Assembly (NCBI GenBank): GCA_029851415.1 | Contig: CM056743.1 | Coordinates: 9,850,727 to 9,914,726 of the forward strand | Direction: 5' to 3' | Source of the DNA: Eretmocerus hayati | Lineage: Eukaryota; Arthropoda; Insecta; Hymenoptera; Aphelinidae | DNA length: 64,000 nucleotides | Shown here: piece after piece, positions 26,101-35,232 of the stretch | Position numbering within the stretch: position 1 is the first letter of the stretch | Layout: every line of letters starts with the position of its first letter | Position numbers and translations under genes: made by a program | Notes under the pieces: generated by a model | The model's database searches: none | The model's input: the letters and a program-made list of their open reading frames with translations, nothing else | Told to the model about the DNA's origin: nothing

Positions 26101-27433
26101 CTGATGAATTTTTCTGAGAGAAACCTCTCAGAACAAGACCATCGCACTACGTCTATTACGTTAATCCACCCTCCAGATACTTTTGACCTCAATATGACCC
26201 CTAGAGGTCAACTAAAAATCGTCAAATATTACTATTTGGACGTGAAATTTTGTATACTTTCAGAATCCAGAGTCAAAAGTAGGAGTTTCCATTCAGGAAA
26301 ATCGATCTAACCTCTATAAAAAAACCATCAAGGTCACATTCAAGGTCAAATCTGAGACCATTTTCAAGCTTCCCCCTCTATATTAAGAGACACGTGTCTC
26401 GGGGTTTTTTGTTTCCCTGGAACAAATTTTGAGTTTTTGGGAGGGGGAACTGACTTTTGGGACACCCTCTATGATAGAGTTTGATACAAATTTGACATCG
26501 TGTGCATCCACGAGAACAGATACGTGTCTCACCCAATCATATTTGCATTTCTCAACTTCACCTCACACATGTGAGAAAAAGCACTCCAGAGAGCCTTTGG
26601 CCCGTCAATTTTGGGCTCGCTTCCTCGATTTTGACCTATGTTCCACTTTTTGAAAGTGCATCATAGTTTGATAATTTGTCATTGCCAGAAAAATGCGCGA
26701 AAACGCAAGTACGTGCGCACACACACGTTTCCGCTCATTCATAACCCCGAAAGCATACAGATGAAACGCGGGCTAGTGCACACACAAGAAAACGATTCCA
26801 TGGTTTCTAAACGACTCTTTAGAAGCCAAAGACTCAAAAAGCCCCGTATTCAGAAGCGTTCATAGTTTCGATGTACGGAAATCGAGAGGTCAATTCTTCT
26901 ACTCAAACTCTAGTTTATTCATTCATTAATTTTTTCATCCACAGACGGAGAAGATTCTCCACTGATCGATACTCCTTTTCTTGTCCCGACGAGCCCAAGC
27001 CATGAAGAATCGAGAATTACGGAACCCTTGGCAACGTTTTCTTGTGATCATCAGAATGAGGAGGAACGAGAAGGTAAATTTCCAAAAATATATAAATATC
27101 CTTTCTTCTCCCTCTATTTTCTTTCCTTGAATACATTGATCGGGGATCAACCGATCCCTTCTCTATTCGTTCCATATACATATTCCCTCCTCAACTAATC
27201 GATTCACGCTCATAGATGAATCAATCCATTACTCAACCACAGCTGGACCCGCAAAGAAGCCTCGAAAAAGACTTGTTCCGCTCATCACGAGGATTGAAGA
27301 TGTTAATTTGAATTTTGTTACGCTTCTAAAACAAGGTGTAGAAGTTCAACGTCCACCGGGAGAGGCCGAGCCAAACAAGATGACAGACGGAAATAAGTTA
27401 TCAGCATTTATCTCTCCAAAAGATCAGTACTGA
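16537..27433 (+). CDS. FLYWCH zinc-finger / MULE transposase-like protein, 12 exons
   Basis: Exons by GT-AG and frame: 16537-16640, 16895-17107, 17337-17697, 17794-17991, 18343-18673, 18946-19065, 19332-19502, 20243-20413, 21245-21361, 24683-25060, 26945-27073, 27216-27433 (TGA). The joined frame is open for 836 codons. Residues 22-70 fit a FLYWCH zinc finger (Cys39, Cys47, His66, then Cys70 where a second His is usual). Residues 195-402 fit the MULE transposase domain: Asp201 in a DATY motif (usually DGTF), Asp265 in GDFEPA, a GCxxH motif at 285-289 and RTNNGNE at 376-382. The C-terminal half is charged low-complexity sequence. The start ATG follows an in-frame TAA directly. Introns from exon 5 onward are phase 1. 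MULEs of this type normally cut and paste DNA; lacking visible terminal repeats and with so many introns, this copy may be a domesticated, DNA-binding nuclear protein (inference). Confidence 0.7.
17337..18673 (+). other. Exons 3-5: MULE transposase core
   Basis: The block runs from a helical segment ending KKMMADATYF through SYQLFTILIVYKNK, joined to exon 4 (VVCIYYCC...) and GDFEPALRNGFAMIFPNVRI, then GCNEHFDR joined to AILRKCLPYRKK. The order (aspartate, YQLFTI, aspartate, GC-x2-H, helical insertion, RTNN-x-x-E) is that of FLYWCH-associated MULE transposases. The spacing is close to that of the family, with no internal stop or frameshift. The third catalytic acidic residue cannot be assigned with certainty by eye; Glu382 is one candidate. 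Confidence 0.75.
22808..24058 (+). mobile_element. 5'-truncated non-LTR retrotransposon in the SINE
   Basis: Flanked by a 9-base target duplication CATCGGTCC (22799-22807 and 24059-24067). It starts inside the reverse transcriptase domain just before YADD, encodes the domain's C-terminal part, and has a 3' UTR of about 320 bases ending AATAAAGGATTC and (ATTC)n. Truncation at the 5' end, a target duplication and a microsatellite tail are typical of target-primed insertion by CR1/L2/Jockey-type LINEs. Confidence 0.88.
22809..23738 (+). CDS. Reverse transcriptase C-terminal fragment (non-LTR)
   Basis: An open frame of about 309 codons with no internal stop, lacking its natural 5' end. Near its start is LFYADDLQIY, the catalytic YADD box of RT. 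It is followed by LNAGKTKAIFF, the usual N-x-x-KT box, then SLGVTLDSQLSWKPHI and LIQPHLDYC, and the C-terminal region LGWL-like segment (RLDWLRTDSRR) seen in CR1/Jockey-clade ORF2 proteins. The family normally copies its own RNA at a nicked target. This fragment lacks the endonuclease and most of RT, so it is inactive. The intact frame indicates a young insertion. Confidence 0.85.
   Translation, partial: ELLDGKSVNHLFYADDLQIYLQVEKSNIKEGIARLGEIGRLVAGWAEGAGLRLNAGKTKAIFFTSDRNIAELKRMDLPGVEIQDGVFVPFSDTVVSLGVTLDSQLSWKPHINQITKKVNKSLYGLRFMRACTTEALRIRLVETLIQPHLDYCTVVYLDATDELRARVQRLSNLCVRYIFGIRKSEHITAYRGRLDWLRTDSRRMYFAAILMHKIIHLGELGYLAAMFTRYQSERPQRGEAGAQELKIPRMRLDYGLRSFQSQCARFWNFLPSGLRQVKELSSFKGAVREYLMTLPPQRINVGTGQFFNL
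25131..26468. repeat. Foldback element 6 in the intron between exons 10 and 11
   Basis: Terminal sequences are AGGGTTTTCC...GTCAGTT on the left and AACTGACTTTTGGGACACCCT on the right, resembling the common insect ends AGGGTGTCCC. The arms meet at a perfect palindrome GATGACCTTCGAAGGTCATC (axis about 25799). Each arm is rich in TGACCT(TGA) and CAAGGTCA motifs. It is entirely intronic, and the flanking exons stay in frame. Confidence 0.8.
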
Positions 27434-27663
27434 AGAGTACATATTTAGTTAATATCTGTGGCCAAATATCCGAATTAGAGGAGTTAATTAATTCACGTAT
27501 TGCTCCGTAAATCGTGAACTTTTCCGGAGGAGAGGGCATTTCTGTTAGCTTATGATTCAGTTTTGACAACGCTTTGAACAGAGGATACATATTTTGCCTG
27601 ATTTGGTTATCTTGATTCACTTTTGCTAAATTAAAAGAATCAAAAATTACTTGTTCAATGCAG

Positions 27664-27762
27664 ATATCGACGAACATGAAGAAGCTGATGATCTTGTTAG
27701 CATGATGAGCACGATTAATGATGAAGCGAAGTGCGCAGACGACGCCAATCACATGGAAATAG
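27664..27762 (+). other. Possible alternative exon 13, acidic
   Basis: If exon 12 uses the donor AAG/GTGTAG at 27336 instead of reading to the TGA at 27431, a 99-base exon after the CAG acceptor (27661-27663) continues the frame: DIDEHEEADDLVSMMSTIND and onward, ending before GTACAG. It is phase 1 at both ends, like its neighbours. The donor of exon 12 is weaker than consensus, so both ends could exist. The 3' continuation beyond it is unresolved. Confidence 0.4.
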
Positions 27763-27869
27763 GTACAGTTTATAATCACACGGTCTTTTCCTGATATACT
27801 TCTCATTGTGAACATTATTACATCCAAAGAATTCCTGTGGCGTTGAAAGCTCTGAGTCTCATCTTAATT

Positions 27870-27933
27870 AATTTTTTTATAGATTCTTTTTTTATAGATT
27901 TTTTTTTATAGATTTTTTATAGATTTTTTTATA
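27870..27933 (+). repeat. Minisatellite of poly-T/ATAGAT units
   Basis: Four to five tandem units of T-run followed by ATAGATT, 12-18 bases each, directly left of foldback 7. Each unit resembles a strong 3' splice site (pyrimidine tract plus ATAG). Confidence 0.7.
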
Positions 27934-27948
27934 GTGATTGTATAAGGT

Positions 27949-28782
27949 GATCTTCCCCCCTCCCACTCCACTTTTTCCTAAAGTCTAACTTGGCGAGTAT
28001 GGCCATCCTTTCCCCCTGAAATTTCATCTGGGATCAAAATATGAATTTCAATTCTTGAGAGTCATGAGATCAGGGAAAATATGTCGAGTAACTATTTAGC
28101 AAAATCTAAACGTGAAACGATTGAAAAGAGAATGAAAAATACTGATTTCAACTCTTGAGAGTCGTGAGATCAAGAAAAGTATGTCGAGTAATTGGTTTGC
28201 AGAATCTTAACGTGAAACGCATGGATAAGGATTGATAGAATTGAAAATGGATTTTTTCAGTAATTTTGACTCGACTTGAGTTACTCACCATCTCTACTGA
28301 TATATCGAGAAATATCATCTATTTAGACCCATAAGAAGAAGACTGAACTGAAGCGATCAGTGCTGGATTAAATCTTCTGGTTTCCGTTTTATTCACATGG
28401 GTCTAAATAGATGATAATTCTCAATATATCAGTAAGGTTGGTGAGTAACTCAAGTCGAGTCAAAATTACCGAAAAAATCTTATTTTAATTCTATCAATCC
28501 TTATCCATGCGTTCCACGTTAAGATTCTGCAAAACAATTACTCGACATACTTTTCTTGATCTCACGACTCTCAAGAGTTGAAATTAGTATTTTTCATTCT
28601 CTTTTCAATCGTTTTACGTTTAGATTTTGCTAAATAGTTACTCGACATATTTTCCCTGATCTCATGACTCTCAAGAATTGAAATTCATATTTTGATCCTA
28701 GATAAAATTTCAGAGGAAAAGGATGGCCGTACTCGCCAAGTTAGACTTTTGGAAAAAGTGGAGTGGGAGGGGGGAAGATTCC
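27949..28782. repeat. Foldback element 7, about 0.83 kb
   Basis: Arms are about 27949-28345 and 28385-28782. Termini are GATCTTCCCCCCTCCCACTCC and its near-complement. Landmarks are AATTCTTGAGAGTCATGAGATC near 28052 against its complement near 28660. A more diverged single-arm relative, including the TACTCGCCAA...GAGGGGGGAA end, lies at about 36900-37200. Confidence 0.8.
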
Positions 28783-29937
28783 AACACCTGGCTATGGTAA
28801 TGACTGAATATCCTCAGATTGAAAAACGTGCTGTAAATAGTAGAAAAACACAAAAAAATTCTATGTATCTCATCCATAAAAATCATTCTCTTAATAAACA
28901 CTAGTGTGCTTAATTCCAAGATGAATATTCTTTGATCATGAGCAAAGAAAAATCTGGAGAAGTACAAGTTTGTATTTTTGATAGCCAGACTTGAAATTAG
29001 TTCATGAAATTGACTTGAGTTGATGCGAAGACTCCTAACCCAAGAGAAAATTTTTGGATCACGAGGAAGTTTTAGATTGTGGAAATTCCCTACATGAGTT
29101 GGTTCGTCCACTCTTCAGCAAGAAAGGATGCTAACTATCAAAGTGAATAGTTAATGACTAATTAATGGATGAAACATAGAATGATGACACTGCATCTGTT
29201 GCCCAATATTTTTCCAGAACGAAAACCTAAAATATATTCCATCTAGGTCATTGGTAATTCGTACCACATCAAGAAGTTGGAGCAATCCGTGCAAACTCAT
29301 TCTAAGGGGAATGAAGGTTCAATAGCATTATGTGATGTCTATTCAGATTTGTGATTAAATGATCCTCAAGATACATCCGGATAGATCTATGGGTCCAGTT
29401 TGTTTAGTGGTTGACTTCTCAACCAATAATTTTTTCAATTTGAAATTACCAATCCCCACCAAGAGCGTAAATGTGCCTTTCTCCCTCCATAATACTCTTG
29501 ATAGAACAGATGAACCCTGTACAACTTTCTAATCCTAATCAGAAATCAACTTATGCTATCATGCTCTCAAAGTATGTGACAAGAATGTGAGTGGCACACG
29601 TTAAGAAAGTAAAATCCTTATACCATATGAGTAAGAGTCTAGCTGAGACTTTTGGATTTAAAGTATTACGCAATGAAGGTATGTTATTCAAAAGTAACCA
29701 GAGCAGCACCAGAGATCAGTGCTTATATATCACAACAACTGTTCTTGGACAGTCGTAAAGTGGACTGACCTGTCTAACAACATCTAAATGTGAGAGACGA
29801 TCTCTCTTAATGTATTGAAAATTAACAGGTTTTCATTGAGACACGAGAAGAAACACTAAGGATATTCTATTGGTTGCACTCTTCTCCAACTAAAGTGGTT
29901 TATGATGAACTTTTCTTTGAGTCGCACAATTTATAGC
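28783..29937. other. No gene recognised
   Basis: Composition is less AT-extreme in places and several short frames look formerly coding (for example 29237-29355), but all are broken by stops within about 40 codons. Possibly a decayed coding element; not assignable. Confidence 0.35.
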
Positions 29938-29938
29938 T

Positions 29939-30235
29939 CCAGCGTTGGGTCAGTCTGAAGTATTGAGGGAACTGAAAGTCAACACACTGCTGAAATGTAG
30001 ATTGATCCTGGCACTCATTTTTCCTCACGATCAAATCCTAAAATCTCCAGATATTTTTGAAGATCAATATCCGACACTGCACAACAGCAAGAATGGCCTT
30101 TGGCCCATTCAGGCCTATTATTCTTATATCACTCCAGACAAAATAACACATAACAATGGGTGGCTCTTATTCCTCCAACAATCACGTTTGGCATCAATTG
30201 GCATTCCATCTTTGCTGTTTTATCTCTATACGTAA
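29939..30235 (+). CDS. Orphan ORF, possible terminal exon, function unknown
   Basis: An open frame directly follows TTTATAG (29932-29938), a plausible splice acceptor, and runs 98 codons to a TAA. Read in phase 1 it would continue the phase series of the gene at 16.5-27.8 kb, but no link across the intervening foldback can be shown. The protein contains RLILALIFPHDQILKSPDIF and a Tyr-rich segment. I do not recognise a domain. There is no good ATG near its start, so it is either an exon or chance. Confidence 0.3.
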   Translation, partial: PALGQSEVLRELKVNTLLKCRLILALIFPHDQILKSPDIFEDQYPTLHNSKNGLWPIQAYYSYITPDKITHNNGWLLFLQQSRLASIGIPSLLFYLYT

Positions 30236-30277
30236 TATTCATAATCAAAATAGCGGAAAGAGTACAGATGAAACGGA

Positions 30278-30740
30278 GTGCTAAAAACGCCGTCTGCTAA
30301 TACACACGCGGCTGCATCAAAATATCACCCCCTCCCCCCCGTCACGCCGTCGACCACCCCGCCCGGTCGACATCAACAATCGATTGTGTTCGACTTCGAG
30401 TGTCTCGACGCGGCTGTAAATGAAAATCTTGACGCGAAAAAATTGGGAAGGGTCGAAATTAGTGAGCAAGATATTTTGGCACTCCACGCTGTCAGCGGCG
30501 AAATGAGTTGACAGTATCCTTGTTGAGGACCGAAATAACTGGTTCAGAGGCATTGAGACCCCCCTGAACCCAGACAAACATGAAAGAAGTAAGTTCGAAA
30601 AAATGTGTGAGGTTAAAACGGCCCAACTCAGCGTATATAAGGCTCGACGGCTTTGCGCGCGCTCTCTCTCTCTCTTTCTCACATGTTCTTCTCTTTCATA
30701 TACTCGCCAGCAAGGCGCTGCCGCGCCTTTTGATTCATGA
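30278..30740 (+). repeat. TATA-containing direct repeat, copy A
   Basis: Matches 36140-36525 at reduced identity upstream and well at the end. Shared landmarks are CATCGACTTCGAG or its near equivalent, GAGGTTAAAA, GTATATAAGGC, and ACTCGCCAGCAAGGCGCT followed by CCGCGCCTTTTGAT. The TATATAAGG box and the 5.8-kb separation suggest the promoter part of two LTRs, but no TG/CA ends, primer site or polyprotein was found. Confidence 0.5.
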
Positions 30741-31406
30741 TAGAAGCCATGCAAACATTTTTGTGGAGAAGATTGACCAGATTTCTGTGATTTGAACCGT
30801 CCACGGAACTGACACCATTGATAATAGCGATCACGCGGAAAAATACGAGAGTCGGCATAGAAACATTTCTGCGCGGGTTTCATCTAACTTCATGGTATAT
30901 CAATGTAAAAATTTGTTTTTGCCTTAATGAATCGACTCCTAGTGGGTGACAAAGTGTCCATGGAGCGGCAAAGTAAATTGCACAGCTAATTTTTGGGTAT
31001 GGATGTTCACGCGGTACTCGAAAGTTCGAGTGTAAACCTTTTCTTGCCGTGGCATCTGATCACTTTGACATGTTTCCTCGAAATTTTTCCTCGGGACAAG
31101 GAGACTTGGAGTAAATTTAGGATTAGCTATTGTGATTCGGTTGAAGATTTCTCATTAGTAGGGAAAATCCTATTACAAGAGAGAATCTGATGGCTCGGGA
31201 TCTACTCTGAGCAATCTGGTCATGGAATCTATGAAAAATGTTGTCTCAATTGTGTATTTCGAGAAAAGAAATCTGAGTATACCCGCTATATCGATTCCCC
31301 GATGCTAACACTACAAGTATGCGTGAAACTGCACTCCACGGTCTCACATGTCGACCCTTAATCTTGAAAAATAAATACACATATGGACGGATCGACTGTT
31401 ACTCTC
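30741..31406. other. No gene recognised
   Basis: A 65-residue ORF at 30993-31190 has no recognisable features. Nothing else stands out. Confidence 0.35.
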
Positions 31407-31648
31407 GCACCAAGTGAATTTCAATAGAATATACACATTGGCAAATTTGAGCTGTGGTTTGAAGCTTGCTCGTTGGAATGGGGGGGGGCAATATTAGGCG
31501 TTACGTGTAAGTTTCCTCGGATATACCCATATGAGTATTATCGCGATAATTTACCCGGAACGTGTTACGGCCTTTTATTTCGACGAGCAAGCTCCAAATC
31601 ACTCCATTCAAATTTTCCTACATGTATTCTGTTGAAATACACTTGGTA
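31407..31648. mobile_element. Small inverted-repeat element (MITE-like)
   Basis: The left arm starting CCAAGTGAATTTCAATAGAATA and running to TTGAAGCTTGCTCGT (about 31474) is matched by ACGAGCAAGCTCCAAAT...TTCTGTTGAAATACACTTGG on the right, with several substitutions. The total is about 240 bases, with a G-run just inside the left arm. Non-coding. Confidence 0.65.
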
Positions 31649-31706
31649 ATGAATTTCCAGATCGATCTGTTAACTGTTATTTTCCTTTTGAAGGATTAAG
31701 GGTGAA

Positions 31707-32458
31707 AATGTCAGTTTCGTGCACTGTAACATTTGCAGATCGACGTATATCTCCAGCGCCCGCGTCGGATTCAGATTCGCTAAGGGTATGCTCAAATTTT
31801 TTCCTCGAAGTAAAATTTTGAACCAACCATTTTTCATAGGTATTATGTCCAAAATTCGTAATTTAGTCCTCAAGCCATGTACCTCAATCTTGTTACGGAA
31901 TTTTCAATGAAAATGGGACATTTATTTAAAATGCTCACAGCGTATGCTAAGTAAAGTCTAGGTCATTTCGTAGTGGACGAAAGTTCAAAGAAAGGGTTCG
32001 AATAATCAAATCCCAGCACGAGAATAGATCTACTTTCGAAGTTTTGAGAGCTGCATGTATATTTGTAGCCGGAAAATGGCCATGTAAATAACTTTGTCAG
32101 TTCCGTGCATACCACGTTACCTGACTAAAAGTCAATTTATCTGGACGGGAACAATTTTTTCCACTAAAATACGGTGGGAATGGATGCAATCTACAAGGAG
32201 AAGTCTCTATATCAACTCTATCATTTTTGCGAGCAATTTTAAGGCGAAATGTCAGTTCCGTGCATTCAAAAGCTGTTCCCTGTGATATTCAATAGCACAA
32301 AAGAGACGGAGGAATGGGAATCTGTGCTTTGAAGCGTGAATTTCCGACTAAAATAAGCCATCTAAACACGAATTTCAAAGCCATATGGTCCCATCGCGTC
32401 AGGATTCTTCGCTAGACAACAAAATGTCCTAAACCGGTAAATGTCAGGTTCGTGCACT
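31707..32458 (+). repeat. Four spaced copies of a TGTCAGTTCCGTGCA motif
   Basis: Copies are at 31707-31725, 32094-32110, 32248-32265 and 32439-32458, all on the plus strand, each 15-18 bases with zero to two changes. Intervals are about 387, 154 and 191 bases, and the intervening sequence is not obviously repeated. They may be the preserved part of a decayed tandem repeat, or protein-binding sites. Confidence 0.6.
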
Positions 32459-32499
32459 AATTTGCCGATGTCTTACACATGTGATTATCACATTTACCG

Positions 32500-32665
32500 T
32501 CTTAAAACGTTCCAAAAAACTTTCTGCATACGTTTTATCACATATCGATACCTCCTACGAAGAAAAACACTTCCCAATGTATGAGCATATAGCTTATATA
32601 TTGTGAAGTGTTTTTCTTCGTAGGAGGTAGCGATTTTATCGCTAAATATGCGAAAAGCAATGGAA
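32500..32665. repeat. Perfect 24-bp hairpin inside a longer imperfect stem
   Basis: TACCTCCTACGAAGAAAAAC and the next four bases (32549-32572) are perfectly complementary to 32606-32629, separated by a 33-base loop. Weaker pairing extends the stem outward by about 40 bases on each side. The shape is that of a miRNA precursor or a very short MITE; expression is unknown. Confidence 0.65.
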
Positions 32666-34520
32666 AAAGCCGACTCAGACACGCGCAGACTCAATATTCA
32701 ATTTCTGAATTTTTGGACACAGAATGTGTAAGCCATATTATATATATTATACCCATATACTCGCCAGCAATTTTGATGAAAAAGTCATATATTTCAAGAG
32801 GACGTCAAATCGGCAGCTAACTGCAGTTGCAGTACCATGTTTAAGCACTTTCACTTGTCCGGTCACCATTATATGATTCTGTGTCATAAAGTCATGCACA
32901 TTGGTGGTAAATCGTTCTGGATGCAGTGAGCAACAAGTTAAACTATCATATTCATTCAAGCCAGTACAATAAACTTCCTCTCTTACTTTGAGCGTACCAC
33001 CTTATCCATAAAGTACTAATACAGTGAAGACTATTTTAGGTGATGAACGGAGTGTTGTTGGGATTTTTCCTTTGACAAGATATTGCGACTCCCTCTGCAT
33101 GTGACCCTCATTTTTATCATCCATGCAAGGATGTACTCTCTTTTATGGAGTAATATTTCTATGCTCCCATACTAATAATCCGAAGTTGTATATCTCCAAG
33201 CACTAATCTTATTGAAGGACATTGTGATTTTTTTTTGACTGCATTATTGCACTCCAAACAGAAAGCTATAAAATTGGAGACTGTTTCAGATTAAACAAGC
33301 TTGATATGAGTGGTAATGAATGTTCTTGTTATAAAATGTCATTCCAAATGGCTTTTAAATGTCTTTCTTAGGGAAAGAATTCAATCAGACTTCCACGGTT
33401 ATAGATAAGAATCTTATAATGTCATGAGAATAAACCAGTGATATCAATTCCATGAACTTATTCATGGTCATGGCTACTTCATTCTGTTCTATTGTAGATG
33501 ATACATCCAACTTAATGCGCAAACTCTTAACATAGCAATTTGTTCCTTTTTATCTTGAATTTTGCTTTGTCCCAGAAGTCAGATATAATAATCTTTGAGA
33601 AATGGGAATAAAGTTATATAGGATACTTTGTTCTAAGTTAATTCACTACCTATAGTCACTCAAGATCCGACAAGAGATTTTGTCGACAGAAAAATGGAAT
33701 GGTTTGAGTGCCGCACACAATCTACAAATCCAGAGCTGTTGTTGGGATGTAGCAGTTTACTGAAGATGTAAGATCTATTACTCTCAAAGCCTCTTACTCT
33801 TTAGCCTGTGCGTCATTCCTATCCCATATGAAAGTACACCATCAATGGGGATTATGTACACCAAGAATGATAACCACCAAAAGGTGAATGTATTTGAAGG
33901 GTGAAGTATCAAGATTATCATGCTTTTTTCTGACTATTCCTAGATGAGGGTAAGATCTGGCACACGAAGTACTGAATTGGTCTTGATTTCTCAAACATGA
34001 CAAAGCTGGTATATTGGTTAGAGTGTAGCAGACAGCTAGTGACCTCATGTACAGGGAGAAAACCGAGCGAGCGTTCTTCGAAAGCAGAATCCGACATCAT
34101 CCACACGATCAACAGGTAATTAGCAATAAATATCAATAAAATCCTGTGACTTCCACCAGTTCTGTTTACTCGTTAGAATATTTTGATGCTGTAGCAGATA
34201 TGCACCTACCAAAATAATTTGAGTGTCCATCTCCATCACTCAATTCCTCGCTGGCAACCGCATTACTCTCGTGCTGCCTTTGTTTCTTGCCCGTTGTGGT
34301 TAACAATTAACTACATAGTTTACATGATTCCATTTCTAAGGCTATTACAGGCTTGATCTGTGAATGTCTTGTCATCCTTGCAGCCTGGTAATATTTCTTG
34401 GATTTTCAACTTGGAAGAGATGTTATGGATTCAATGACATCTTGAGATAAATCTGATTATTTTACTCCAATTATCACAATATTCCTCAAATCTTGTTCCA
34501 AGAAATTGTGTGCAAATCTT
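32666..34520. other. No intact gene; decayed sequence
   Basis: Both strands show short broken frames. Minus-strand text at about 33840-34140 is relatively free of stops in more than one frame (68- and 72-residue ORFs), but no domain could be recognised. Confidence 0.3.
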
Positions 34521-34523
34521 TTG

Positions 34524-35232
34524 AGCATAACAACTAACTTTAGTTGTGCACCAGTTACAATTAGAAACGAAGAGCTTTGCTGGATTTCTTTCCTAGTATC
34601 ATTTATGATGTCTGTTATCTATGCTACCCAACATCTGACTCCCACGGTCCCACTTCTCGACATGTCTGCCAGTGCTCATGCAACAGAAGCTCTATTTGTA
34701 GAAATATCTGGCTCATTTGCTCTGTGTGGTAGGCATGTTGCATACAATTTGTACCTCAAAGCTATATCTAGTTGGGCATTGAGGTTGTAGAGATCAGTCA
34801 TCAATCGCCTGATCAGAATTTCATTTTCCGTGAGCCCAAGGTCTTGCTTGAAGAAATTAGTTGGTGTTGGTGTTAGATAGTTGGCATTAGACTTCCATCA
34901 TAACAACTAATTTCTGTTGTGCTAGTTACTGTAAGGTATGGAGAGCTTTACTGGATTTCTCTTCTTGAATGATTTATGATGAAATATGATGACTCCATCA
35001 TTTACAATTCCCAACCTCGAACTCCCACTGTCCCATTCCATGATCTGTCTGACAGTGTTGATGCATCTGAAACTCCATTGATGGAAAGAACATTTGGCTT
35101 CACTCCTATGGCAAGCATGTTGCAAACCATTTGAGTCTCAAAATTATATCTGGTTGCAAATAACAATCGTAGAGATCCATCAATCAATGTACTGATCAGA
35201 GTTTCAATTTTCATGGGCCCGATTTCTTAAAT
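34524..35232 (-). repeat. Diverged tandem duplication, possibly a decayed coding element
   Basis: Unit 1 (34524-34848) and unit 2 (34898-35232) align over about 330 bases. Both start ATAACAACTAA and contain GGATTTCT, CCCAC(G/T)GTCCCA and GATCAGA blocks. On the minus strand, unit 2 has a 70-residue frame containing TRYNFETQMVCNM and unit 1 has TRYSFEVQIVCNM in a frame broken by stops. The substitution pattern suggests former coding. The parent family is not recognised. Confidence 0.5.

Larger units (their letters stand above)
18946..27335 (+). other. Exons 6-12: C-terminal region, symmetric phase-1 exons
   Basis: Every exon here has a length divisible by three (120, 171, 171, 117, 378, 129, and 120 with the short form of exon 12) and starts and ends in phase 1. 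Exon 8 ends in an alanine/glutamate-rich coil-like run followed by SDDDTPPEP. Exon 9 is Ser/Asp/Glu-rich. Exon 10 is Lys/Arg-rich with nuclear-localisation-like clusters such as KRGNKRKH. Exon 12 has KKPRKR. This resembles a disordered, nuclear-targeted tail. Any of these exons could be skipped without breaking the frame. Confidence 0.55.

Noticed and set aside
27408..27827. Minus-strand ORF of 139 codons
   Set aside because: Its first part is the antisense of candidate exon 13. The second part (KVNQDNQIRQNMYPLF...) is more protein-like and begins after a possible acceptor, but without a partner exon I left it uncalled.
30317..30883. Minus-strand ORF of 188 codons
   Set aside because: It runs across a CT microsatellite and the TATA-bearing direct repeat, is biased to Arg/Ser, and shows no domain; best explained as a chance frame.
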